Source of the DNA: Sneathiella sp.
GTDB taxonomy: Bacteria; Pseudomonadota; Alphaproteobacteria; Sneathiellales; Sneathiellaceae
Length of the DNA: 6,803 bases
Assembly (NCBI GenBank): GCA_016765515.1
Contig: JAESPT010000241.1
Span: forward strand, 1-6,803
Direction: 5' to 3'
Below the pieces are notes generated by a model, which saw nothing but the letters and a program-made list of their open reading frames with translations, had not been told where the DNA came from and did not search any database. Each line of letters starts with the position of its first letter. The first letter of the stretch is position 1. Below are positions 1 to 6,390 of this stretch, piece after piece. The position numbers were made by a program, and so were the translations under genes.

Positions 1-755
1 ATGATCTCAATTATATCGCGTTGTCAGGGGCACTCCATGCCATTGGCCGTAAAGGAGAAGCCCCGACACCGCCGCTTAATCTTGTCGGTGATTTCGGTGG
101 GGGAGCCTTATACCTTGCCATGGGCCTGCTGGCGGCAATGTTGGAAGCAAAAAATTCAGGTAAAGGTCAGGTAGTTGATGTGTCCATGGTTGATGGCGCG
201 GCAAGTTTGATGACAACCTTTTTTGGATTGCAGGCTGCTGGCCGTTGGACGGAAGAGCGGGGCACAAATATTCTCGATTCGGGCGCCCATTTTTACGATG
301 TGTATGAAACAGCCGACGGCAAGTATGTATCCATAGGTTCTATTGAAACCAAGTTCTATGCGGAATTGCTCCGCCTCACAGGTTTGGAGAATGAAGATTT
401 ACCGAACCAGATGGATGTTAGTGCCTGGCCAAAATTAAGGGCGCGCTTCGCTGAAGTCTTTATCGCCAAAACCCGGGATGAGTGGTGCGAGATTATGGAA
501 GGCACGGATGTTTGTTTCGCACCCGTTCTGTCTTTGGGTGAAGCACCAGAGCATGCCCACAATAAGGCTCGCGGTACTTTTGTTGAAGTTGACGGCGTTA
601 TACAACCGGCTCCCGCACCTAAATTCTCACGAACCAAATCTGAAATTCAACATCCGCCTTGCGCTCCGGGTCAACATACTGAGGAAGCCCTGAAGGACTG
701 GGGCGTTAGTAACGACCAGATAAGCTCTCTGATGGCGGCTTCAGTCATCAAATAA
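1..755 (+). CDS. alpha-methylacyl-CoA racemase (CaiB/BaiF class III CoA-transferase family), 5'-truncated
   Basis: Members of this family epimerise the alpha carbon of 2-methyl-branched acyl-CoAs (R to S) so that beta-oxidation can proceed; the protein is expected to be cytosolic and homodimeric. The frame is open from the left edge: codons from base 3 read DLNYIALSGALHAIGR, matching the stretch that follows the catalytic His in Mycobacterium MCR (GHDINYIS...). The first two bases (AT) fit the end of that His codon. The catalytic Asp of the NLVGDFGGG motif is at 90-92, and a Glu at the spacing of MCR Glu241 (GSIETKFY) is at 345-347. SGKGQVVDVSMVDG and PAPKFSRT are further family signatures. 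About 250 residues are visible of a usual ~360, so roughly the first 125 are missing. The TTG at 21 is internal, not a start. Other CaiB-type CoA-transferases share the fold, but the conserved His/Asp/Glu set favours racemase. The next gene begins 132 bp downstream, so an operon is uncertain. Confidence 0.9.
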   Translation, partial: DLNYIALSGALHAIGRKGEAPTPPLNLVGDFGGGALYLAMGLLAAMLEAKNSGKGQVVDVSMVDGAASLMTTFFGLQAAGRWTEERGTNILDSGAHFYDVYETADGKYVSIGSIETKFYAELLRLTGLENEDLPNQMDVSAWPKLRARFAEVFIAKTRDEWCEIMEGTDVCFAPVLSLGEAPEHAHNKARGTFVEVDGVIQPAPAPKFSRTKSEIQHPPCAPGQHTEEALKDWGVSNDQISSLMAASVIK

Positions 756-874
756 TACTGCTATGTAAGAGGTCGGAGCGGTTGATCTACTGCTCCGGCT
801 GGCATGCATTATTGCCGAGTTCCTCGAAAACTTGACGAACTTATCTTTTTGCCTGACTCTCCGCACCCTAGTAC

Positions 875-881
875 AGGGGAG
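875..881 (+). promoter_or_regulatory. ribosome binding site that decides the start of the coiled-coil gene
   Basis: The purine-rich AGGGGAG ends 6 bases before the ATG at 888. No comparable Shine-Dalgarno precedes the in-frame upstream ATG at 804, whose 28 extra codons encode an unremarkable proline- and cysteine-containing stretch. This favours 888 as the start. Confidence 0.65.
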
Positions 882-887
882 AAGATT

Positions 888-3800
888 ATGCTTTTGAAGC
901 ATCCAGAGGCAGACCGCGATAATAACCTAGATGACAAACCTCTAATTTTGGGGGGGCATGAACAGTCGGCTGCCAACTCGAATTCCGGCGGTTCAGGTAA
1001 ATTAATTCTCTTCCTTGTTAATCTGGCTACCCTCGCATGGCTTGGCGGTATCACGCTCTATGTAGAGAATAATATTGGATGGTCCAATTTATGGAGCATG
1101 CTACCCCATGAAATCGGTGCTTTTTTCGCAGGTGTGTTTGGGCCACTGGCATTCCTGTGGATTTTACTAGCGTATTTCAAACGAGGATTAGATAACCAAC
1201 TCAAAGGCAACGCACTTGATGCTTTATTGCGAGATCTTGGATATCCCAGCCCGGAGGCAGAAGCGCGTGTTGCAAGCCCGACACTTACTTTACGCCGACA
1301 TGCGCGAGAAGTTCAGGCCGAGACGGAGAATGCTGCGACAAAAATAGAAGAAGCAAACAAGCAACTGAATTTACAAAATCAGAAGGCGAGCGACTCTGCA
1401 GAAAAACTTTTGAACAATGCTGATCAGTTTCAGGGTGAAATGGATCGGCGGATAAAACTTGTCAGCATGCTTATCGAAGATGCAGATCTTCAAAAAGAGA
1501 AGCTGGATGGTATCGCCCTGGAGCAGGCTGATATCTTCCGTAAATCAGTTGAAGATGCAGAGATGCGCAGCGATGCGGTGAGTAAAGCATTGGCGGCACA
1601 AATTGAAGCGTTGGGGCATGCCGTTGCTGTTGCTGAAGATAAATCAGAAAAAATGACCCATCGGCTGGAGCAGACCAGTCAGGATATAGCAGCCGTTGCG
1701 GCCCATACACTGGACCGTGCAGAAGCGGCGACGACCGGACTAACAAGTCAGATAAACACACTCGATGAAACGAGCGCTGAAATCAAAGATCGTTTGGATA
1801 AAGGTGCCACTCATTTGATCGAACGAGCCCGTGATGTTGAAACTCTTTCTCGAAGCGTCACTTCGGAACTTACCAAAGCAGGTGCCGCTTTAACGAAAAA
1901 TTCCTCGGACTTGTCATTGTCCAGTGACGATGCGGTGTCTCGTCTTGGCACTGTTCGGGATATGTTGAGCGCGGGTACGAGTGATATTGAGCGAGCAATA
2001 GAAAATCTAGAAGTTAAACAAGCGCGCTTTCGGGACGAAGTTGAGGAGACAGGCCGGGAGGCACGCCATACGACTGAGCAGTTGGTAGCAGATACGGGAA
2101 AGCTCACCCACACTGTTCAGGATATGGGCGATGAGATGTCGAGCGCGAGTGAAAAAATGCGCGGCGAATTGGGGCGACTTGAAGAGACATTCAACAAGAC
2201 GGAAACCAGTCTTATCGGTATGGAGAAAATACTTCATAAAGGGCGAAATCTGCTGCAAGAAGCGGGTGATGGGGCTCTGGAACATGCTGGCAAGCTAAAA
2301 GAACATATGTCGGATCACGCTGAAAACCTGTTAAACAGTAATGACATTGCCGCGAAACGAACAGCCGACATTCAAGAGCAATTGCGAAAACAGATGAATT
2401 CCCTGACGTTAGCCTCTAAACAGATTGAGGATATGTCGCTGGAGATTTCCGCTCGGTTGGAGTCGAATGTTGATACGCTTTCAGAAGCCAGTATTTCGAC
2501 TAGTAACCAGATTATTCAGGTGGGAAGTGGATTCCAGCGACAAGCTGATGAGCTTAAATCGACTGCGGATAAAATTTCCTCACAGATTAGAGAAGCGAGT
2601 GATGAATTGCGCCGGGAAACCAGTGATATTGAATCAAACGCAGAGCGGACTTCAAAATCGATAAAAGCTGCGTCAGAGGAGTTAGAAAAGAAACAACGGG
2701 AACTCGGCGCTGCAGCCGATCAGTCAAAAATTAAACTCTCAGCTGCCGTGGAAGAAACGGTCAGGCATCATCAGGAGTTCCTGGCAACCGCTGAGCGGGC
2801 GACTCTTCAGGCCCGTCAATCGGGAGAAGCTGCACATTCTCAAACTGCGGAATTGGCCAAGACAGCAGAACGGGCCTCAGCAGAACTTCGAGCCATGGGC
2901 GACCAGGCGACCAGTCATTTGGAAGAGCTTAGCCACGCTGTTTCAAAAGCAAGTACAGAAGGTCATCAATTGACAAGCCGGGCACGGGAGAATGTGGAAA
3001 ATCTTGCAAGCATGAGTGATAATGTAAATGACAAATTGACAGAACTTACTGATATTTCTGAGCGTGCAAAAAATTATGCACAAACCATAGAGAAAATTCT
3101 GAGCCGTGAAACCAGCGCTCTTTCCGAGGTTGCCCGACAGCTTGCTGACAAAGCTGAAGTTATTGAAATTACCCTGTCTGAGCGTTCTCAGCTTCTTGAA
3201 AAAACACAGGGGCAGGCAGATATTGCAGGGGATTCTTTCCGACGCAAAACAGTGGAACTTGCCAAGGCCAGTGAGTTGATGCTGACAGGGTTACAGCATG
3301 CGGATCATGCCCTGGGGCGTCACAAACAGGAAATAGATAATACACGCCAACGGGTACAAAGTGAACTTGAGCAGGTTATGGTCCGAATGACTGATGCGAG
3401 TCAACATGCTCAGGGAATGGGTGATAATATGGCCGAAACCTTGCAGAAACGAGCAATGGATTTGATCCGGTTTACCGAACAATCCCGTTCTGGCTCAAAG
3501 GAATTAGTCGACCAGTTCGAGCAACAGAAAAAACGCTTGGAGGTTACGACCCAGCAAGTGGAGAATTCAATTGCAGAAACGTCAAAAATATTGAAATCAG
3601 AAAGCAAAAACTTGCGAGAAGTCGCCGGACTTGCTGCAGAAGAAGCCTTGATTACCAGCCTTAAATTTCAAAAACAGGCAGATCGTCTGAAAGAGACGTC
3701 AAAAGCAGTTCAAAAGCAGTCGGAAGAAATTTCAATTCAAGAGAAAGCAAAGGCTGCAGCCTCATTCCGCAAGTCTTCTTCTTTCATTATTGACAGCCTT

Positions 3801-4118
3801 CATTCCTTAACAATCGATCTGTCGAGGAATCTGGATAATACAATGCCGGAGGAGCTTTGGAAAAAGTATCGCCGTGGAGACAAGAGTATCTTTACGAAAC
3901 GTCTGGTGAAAAACAAAGATGCAGAGAAAATCCGCAACCTTTACAGGGATAATGGTGAGTTCAGGCGGTATGCTGATCAATATAGATCCGAATTCGAAGG
4001 CCTTCTTTATAAAACAGAGGGCGCGGAATTTTCAGGATTGCTTGTTGAAACATATATTAGTTCCGACGTCGGTAAAGTGTATCTAATGCTTACCGACGCT
4101 CTGGAATCTGGAAATTAA
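888..4118 (+). CDS. large two-TM coiled-coil membrane protein, TipN-like architecture
   Basis: This protein has 1076 residues from the ATG at 888. Visible order: a short polar N-terminus (1-37); hydrophobic helix 1 (about 38-58, LILFLVNLATLAWLGGITLY); a short loop; hydrophobic helix 2 (about 76-96, IGAFFAGVFGPLAFLWILLA) followed by YFKRG; a long Ala/Glu/Lys/Ser/Gln-rich helical region (about 132-986) without proline, Trp or Cys; and a compact C-terminal part (about 960-1076) with PEELWKKYRRGDKSIF and DVGKVYLMLTDAL. The positive charges after helix 2 put the coiled coil in the cytoplasm. Two N-terminal membrane passes plus a huge cytoplasmic coiled coil is the plan of Caulobacter TipN, a cell-pole and division-site landmark that positions flagella and chromosome-segregation components. 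The similarity I infer is architectural only, since coiled coils look alike by composition. No chemoreceptor hairpin-tip signature or ATPase motif is present. The gene converges on the transporter gene with a 9-bp gap. An alternative start at 804 would give 1104 residues. Confidence 0.8.
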   Translation: MLLKHPEADRDNNLDDKPLILGGHEQSAANSNSGGSGKLILFLVNLATLAWLGGITLYVENNIGWSNLWSMLPHEIGAFFAGVFGPLAFLWILLAYFKRGLDNQLKGNALDALLRDLGYPSPEAEARVASPTLTLRRHAREVQAETENAATKIEEANKQLNLQNQKASDSAEKLLNNADQFQGEMDRRIKLVSMLIEDADLQKEKLDGIALEQADIFRKSVEDAEMRSDAVSKALAAQIEALGHAVAVAEDKSEKMTHRLEQTSQDIAAVAAHTLDRAEAATTGLTSQINTLDETSAEIKDRLDKGATHLIERARDVETLSRSVTSELTKAGAALTKNSSDLSLSSDDAVSRLGTVRDMLSAGTSDIERAIENLEVKQARFRDEVEETGREARHTTEQLVADTGKLTHTVQDMGDEMSSASEKMRGELGRLEETFNKTETSLIGMEKILHKGRNLLQEAGDGALEHAGKLKEHMSDHAENLLNSNDIAAKRTADIQEQLRKQMNSLTLASKQIEDMSLEISARLESNVDTLSEASISTSNQIIQVGSGFQRQADELKSTADKISSQIREASDELRRETSDIESNAERTSKSIKAASEELEKKQRELGAAADQSKIKLSAAVEETVRHHQEFLATAERATLQARQSGEAAHSQTAELAKTAERASAELRAMGDQATSHLEELSHAVSKASTEGHQLTSRARENVENLASMSDNVNDKLTELTDISERAKNYAQTIEKILSRETSALSEVARQLADKAEVIEITLSERSQLLEKTQGQADIAGDSFRRKTVELAKASELMLTGLQHADHALGRHKQEIDNTRQRVQSELEQVMVRMTDASQHAQGMGDNMAETLQKRAMDLIRFTEQSRSGSKELVDQFEQQKKRLEVTTQQVENSIAETSKILKSESKNLREVAGLAAEEALITSLKFQKQADRLKETSKAVQKQSEEISIQEKAKAAASFRKSSSFIIDSLHSLTIDLSRNLDNTMPEELWKKYRRGDKSIFTKRLVKNKDAEKIRNLYRDNGEFRRYADQYRSEFEGLLYKTEGAEFSGLLVETYISSDVGKVYLMLTDALESGN
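4067..4098. repeat. 9-bp inverted repeat at the 3' end of the coiled-coil gene
   Basis: CGTCGGTAA at 4067-4075 and its perfect complement TTACCGACG at 4090-4098 flank a 14-base loop. Both lie inside the last codons of the coiled-coil gene, 18 bases before its stop. There is no T-tract on either side, so this is not a canonical intrinsic terminator. It is the only hairpin I see near the tight convergent junction at 4119-4127 and could act as a transcript-end structure. Confidence 0.4.
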
Positions 4119-4127
4119 AGTATAATT

Positions 4128-5291
4128 TCAGGACGCTGTTTGCGCTTTTTCTAGTGCTGAAAATCGTCGAACAACTCGAGTTATGAGGATCAGGAATACC
4201 AGTGTGATCGTGCCCCCAATGAGGAGGGGCATGTCGTAGTCAACAAATTCAAAGAATATACCGCCCCATAGCGGACCAAGAACCCGACCAAATCCGGAAA
4301 AAGTATTGGCGATGCCGAGTGTGCTTCCCTGTTGCCCTTTTACAGCAGCAAAGCTTAGCAGCGCAGATTGAGTGGGGTTTAATATGGCAATCCCCAAACT
4401 CATGAATGTAATCGCAACAATGAAAATTCCGAAATGGAAGGCGGCTGTTGTCAGAAATAGGCCCGCCGATAGAAAAGCCAGACCAACAAGGAGTAATTTA
4501 GGTTCTCCAAGCCATTTTGTCAGAGGGCCGATGAGTTTTCCCTGAACGATGACAAGGATGACTCCGATATAGGCGAAACAGTATCCCAGTTCTTTTGGTG
4601 CCCAACCATAGTTTCTTTCCGTCCAAAGGGGGAAAAGGGTTTCCACTTGACTAAAAACAAAACTGACGATGAAGAACGTTCCCATGAGCCAGGCAATGGC
4701 AGATGAGGAAAAGACGAGTTTTAATTGATCAAAATAGGCAAGCTTGGTGGTCTCTCTTGCGACTAGTCGGTCTTCCTCGGACAGGCTCTCTTTTACCGTG
4801 AAAAAGGCCAGAATTAATCCGACAACAGAAAGTCCCGCCGCGAGAAACATAGGGGATTGGAAATCAGGATTACTCGGGTCATTTCCCACCATAAACGCGC
4901 CAATAGCAGGCCCCAGAGTAAAGCCCAGTCCAAAGGCGGCACCGATCATACCCATGCCTTTGGCTCTGTTTTCAGGTGTTGTCACATCTGCAATAATGGC
5001 TTGTGCTACAGAGATTTTTCCAGAAGCGATCCCGCTCACACATCTTGCGATGATGAGAGCCGTAAAGCTTTCTGCCATTCCAGTCCAAAAATATGCAGCG
5101 GCACTAACGGCCAGGCATGCAAGAAAGACTGGCCGTCTGCCAAAGCGATCAGAAATTCGCCCCCAAATCGCAGAGAATACCAATTGAAAGAGAGAAAAAC
5201 CGGTTGCCAGCCAAGTCACCATAAAGGCTGACGCACCATAATGTTCTGCATAGAACGGCAGCAACGGTAGAATTATTCCAAACCCAACCAA
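4128..5291 (-). CDS. MFS transporter, TetA-like DHA1 family; N-terminus unresolved
   Basis: A proton-coupled inner-membrane transporter; drug or small-molecule efflux is the usual role, but the substrate cannot be read. From the TTG at 5291 there are 387 residues, highly hydrophobic, consistent with most of 12 helices. The loop 2-3 signature GRISDRFGRRP is at residues 44-54, IARCVSGIASG at 81-91, and the helix-5 antiporter-type motif GLGFTLGPAIGAFM near 121-134, preceded by ADVTTPENRAKG as in TetA/TCR-like proteins. TTG 5291 is unlikely to be the true start: the same frame continues upstream for 14 codons, from CTG at 5333, encoding the first half of helix 1 (IIILAVFLSIFLD), until TGA at 5334-5336. 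There is no ATG, GTG or Shine-Dalgarno in that extension. An ATG at 5368 in another frame would join with one extra base near 5332. The gene may therefore be frameshifted, affected by a sequence error, or use a rare start. It converges with the coiled-coil gene, 9 bp apart. Confidence 0.85.
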   Translation of the reverse strand: MVGFGIILPLLPFYAEHYGASAFMVTWLATGFSLFQLVFSAIWGRISDRFGRRPVFLACLAVSAAAYFWTGMAESFTALIIARCVSGIASGKISVAQAIIADVTTPENRAKGMGMIGAAFGLGFTLGPAIGAFMVGNDPSNPDFQSPMFLAAGLSVVGLILAFFTVKESLSEEDRLVARETTKLAYFDQLKLVFSSSAIAWLMGTFFIVSFVFSQVETLFPLWTERNYGWAPKELGYCFAYIGVILVIVQGKLIGPLTKWLGEPKLLLVGLAFLSAGLFLTTAAFHFGIFIVAITFMSLGIAILNPTQSALLSFAAVKGQQGSTLGIANTFSGFGRVLGPLWGGIFFEFVDYDMPLLIGGTITLVFLILITRVVRRFSALEKAQTAS

Positions 5292-5439
5292 ATCAAGAAA
5301 TATAGACAGAAAAACAGCGAGTATAATAATCAGTCAATTAAAAATGAAGCGCCGATCCTATTCAACATTTGCTCATTTGGCGAGTTGAAGATCAGAATAT
5401 TCCGAGATACCGTGACGGAGGTCCGATTTAAAAGTATAA

Positions 5440-5470
5440 ATTAGAAAAATATGGGGCATTTGTTTGTCAA
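5440..5470 (-). promoter_or_regulatory. possible promoter for the MFS transporter gene
   Basis: On the minus strand a consensus TTGACA (5470-5465) is followed after 19 bases by TCTAAT (5445-5440), five of six matches to a -10 box. The spacer is longer than optimal. It lies about 70 bp upstream of the candidate ATG at 5368. Assigned by inspection only. Confidence 0.3.
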
Positions 5471-5520
5471 AATACAACTTAAACCTATTCGCTGCTTGAG
5501 TCTGGCAATGAGCCTCCTAT

Positions 5521-5548
5521 TTGAAGTAACATCTACGAAATAAATAAT
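5521..5548 (+). promoter_or_regulatory. possible promoter for the DUF4870-like gene
   Basis: TTGAAG (5521-5526), four of six to a -35 box, is followed after 16 bases by AATAAT (5543-5548), five of six to a -10 box. Transcription would begin near 5555, leaving a very short leader before the ribosome binding site. That tight fit keeps confidence low. Confidence 0.25.
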
Positions 5549-5556
5549 TGTCGTGT

Positions 5557-5563
5557 GGAGAGG
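5557..5563 (+). promoter_or_regulatory. ribosome binding site for the DUF4870-like gene
   Basis: GGAGAGG lies 3 bases before the ATG at 5567 (its GGAG core is 6 bases away). It overlaps the alternative GTG start at 5555, which therefore cannot use it, so the ATG is preferred. Confidence 0.6.
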
Positions 5564-5566
5564 GTG

Positions 5567-5938
5567 ATGGCCAACGATGTCACAGAGCAAGCTATAGAAG
5601 ACGCAAAAGCGCGCGGTGCCGTAAAATTAGCGCAGATAATTTATATATTATATCTCGCTAGTTTCCTTATTGGTTTTACAAGCATTGTTGGCCTTGTCAT
5701 GGCCTATATAAATAAGAGCGATGCAACCAAATGGCTACAAACACATTATCAGTTTCAGATCCGTACCTTTTGGATAGGATTCTTGTTTGTCTTTGCGGGA
5801 ATGGCGACAATGATCATTGGTCTTGGCTATTTTATAATGCTGGGGACCGCGATTTGGTATATTGTTCGCTGTGTTAAAGGTATGAAACATCTGGCCGGTA
5901 GTAATCCAATACCGGAACCCAAAACTTGGTTATGGTAA
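5567..5938 (+). CDS. small integral membrane protein, DUF4870/COG3671-like
   Basis: 123 residues from the ATG at 5567. After a charged N-terminus (1-20) come three hydrophobic helices at about 21-47, 67-84 and 86-102. The diagnostic segment HYQFQIRTFWIG (60-71) sits just before helix 2, IWYIVRCVKGMK (96-107) ends helix 3, and the tail carries PIPEPKTWLW. These are the recurring features of the COG3671/DUF4870 family of predicted membrane proteins, whose biochemical role is not established; I assign none. The length fits the family's usual 110-130 residues. A GTG at 5555 would add four residues but overlaps the ribosome binding site. The gene stands alone: the transporter gene points away on its left, and on its right it converges with the biotinyl-carrier gene after an intrinsic terminator. 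Confidence 0.85.
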   Translation: MANDVTEQAIEDAKARGAVKLAQIIYILYLASFLIGFTSIVGLVMAYINKSDATKWLQTHYQFQIRTFWIGFLFVFAGMATMIIGLGYFIMLGTAIWYIVRCVKGMKHLAGSNPIPEPKTWLW

Positions 5939-5941
5939 TTA

Positions 5942-5975
5942 AAAAAAGCCCGACTTCTGGTTGGGCTTTTTTATT
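5942..5975 (+). terminator. rho-independent terminator after the DUF4870-like gene, probably bidirectional
   Basis: The arm at 5942-5954 (AAAAAAGCCCGAC) pairs with 5960-5972 (one G-T wobble) around the 5-base loop TTCTG, and T-rich sequence follows. It starts 4 bases after the stop codon at 5936-5938. Read on the minus strand, the same stem ends in a run of seven T, so it could also end transcripts of the biotinyl-carrier gene. Confidence 0.9.
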
Positions 5976-5987
5976 ATTAGACAGTCT

Positions 5988-6030
5988 TGTTCTGAAATAA
6001 GGCTCCAATCTGTCAACTTATTTCAGAACA
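5988..6030. repeat. perfect 14-bp inverted repeat next to the biotinyl-carrier stop codon
   Basis: TGTTCTGAAATAAG at 5988-6001 is matched by its exact complement CTTATTTCAGAACA at 6017-6030 across a 15-base spacer. Wobble and flanking pairs (5986 with 6032) can extend the stem. It starts 2 bases past the stop of the minus-strand biotinyl gene and has no adjacent T-tract, so it is separate from the terminator at 5942-5975. It may be a 3' stabilising hairpin or a protein-binding site. Confidence 0.7.
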
Positions 6031-6032
6031 GG

Positions 6033-6254
6033 TCAGACTTCCATTTTGGCGACGATCTGACCTTCTTTGACCGGATCTCCTTCCGAGACGAGGATTTCGA
6101 CGAGCGTGCCGTCTTCCGGGGCATCGATGGGAATTTCCATTTTCATGCTCTCCAGAATGATAATCGCTTCTTCTTCTTCCAGAGCGTTGCCAATTTCAGC
6201 TTCAACTTTCCAGACTTTTCCAGCAATTTCGCTTTCAATATTGATGAGTGCCAT
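6033..6254 (-). CDS. stand-alone biotin carboxyl carrier-type protein (biotinyl/lipoyl domain), 73 aa
   Basis: A single biotinyl domain that carries carboxyl groups between the biotin carboxylase and carboxyltransferase parts of an acyl-CoA carboxylase. The motif ESMKMEIP is intact, with Lys38 the expected biotinylation site; Met on both sides is typical of biotin rather than lipoyl carriers. An early AGKVWKVEAEIG strand and a final VSEGDPVKEGQIVAKMEV complete the flattened beta-barrel half-repeats. At 73 residues it is just the domain, without the Ala/Pro-rich N-terminal extension of AccB (about 150 residues), so I do not use the symbol accB. The ATG at 6254 has a strong ribosome binding site (GAGGGGG, 6264-6258 on the minus strand). 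No carboxylase subunit is in the window; typA lies upstream on the same strand, 171 bp away. It may serve acetyl-, propionyl- or methylcrotonyl-CoA carboxylase, or another enzyme; the partner cannot be read here. Confidence 0.9.
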   Translation of the reverse strand: MALINIESEIAGKVWKVEAEIGNALEEEEAIIILESMKMEIPIDAPEDGTLVEILVSEGDPVKEGQIVAKMEV

Positions 6255-6314
6255 TTTCCCCCTCGTTCTTTGTTTTTATGCAATGGTTGATATGCATGTT
6301 TTCACAAGACGCGA

Positions 6315-6344
6315 AAGATAGCTATCGGAAATTTTTGATCACAA
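6315..6344 (-). promoter_or_regulatory. possible promoter for the biotinyl-carrier gene
   Basis: On the minus strand TTGTGA (6344-6339) and TATCTT (6320-6315) are 18 bases apart, each four of six to consensus, about 60 bp before the ATG at 6254. The 10-bp palindrome GATAGCTATC overlaps the -10 box. Weak, by inspection only. Confidence 0.25.
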
Positions 6345-6348
6345 TCCA

Positions 6349-6390
6349 AAGAGGGGATCGGCTATTGAATGGGGCGGCAGTAGGGGAGGA
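6349..6390 (-). other. C-rich, G-poor stretch downstream of typA, possible Rho-loading region
   Basis: On the typA-sense strand this segment is dominated by C and T with few G, seen as GGGG runs at 6353-6356, 6371-6374 and 6383-6386 on the plus strand. It directly follows the palindrome at 6391-6416, which has no T-tract. C-rich, G-poor RNA is the known preference of Rho, so termination of typA by Rho is an inference. Confidence 0.3.

Noticed and set aside
21..755. TTG at 21 as the start of the racemase-like gene
   Set aside because: The frame upstream to the window edge encodes conserved family residues (DLNYIA), so the gene is truncated by the window rather than starting here.
1471..2285. 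Several 90-100 codon frames antisense to the coiled-coil gene
   Set aside because: No recognisable domains or starts; they arise from the biased codon content of the coiled-coil region.
888..4118. Chemoreceptor (MCP) or SMC-type ATPase identity for the coiled-coil protein
   Set aside because: There is no conserved MCP hairpin tip, HAMP domain, Walker A or Walker B motif; the resemblance is compositional only.
4744..5231. Open frames of 147 and 124 codons on the plus strand opposite the transporter gene
   Set aside because: Low-complexity composition, no ribosome binding site, and full overlap with a well-supported MFS gene; antisense shadows.
5451..5543. 30-codon open frame in the region between the transporter and DUF4870-like genes
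   Set aside because: No convincing ribosome binding site or recognisable peptide; it overlaps candidate promoter sequences on both strands.
5961..6321. Plus-strand open frames of 109 and 84 codons over the biotinyl-carrier gene
   Set aside because: One begins inside a terminator stem and both oppose a gene with a clear biotinylation motif.
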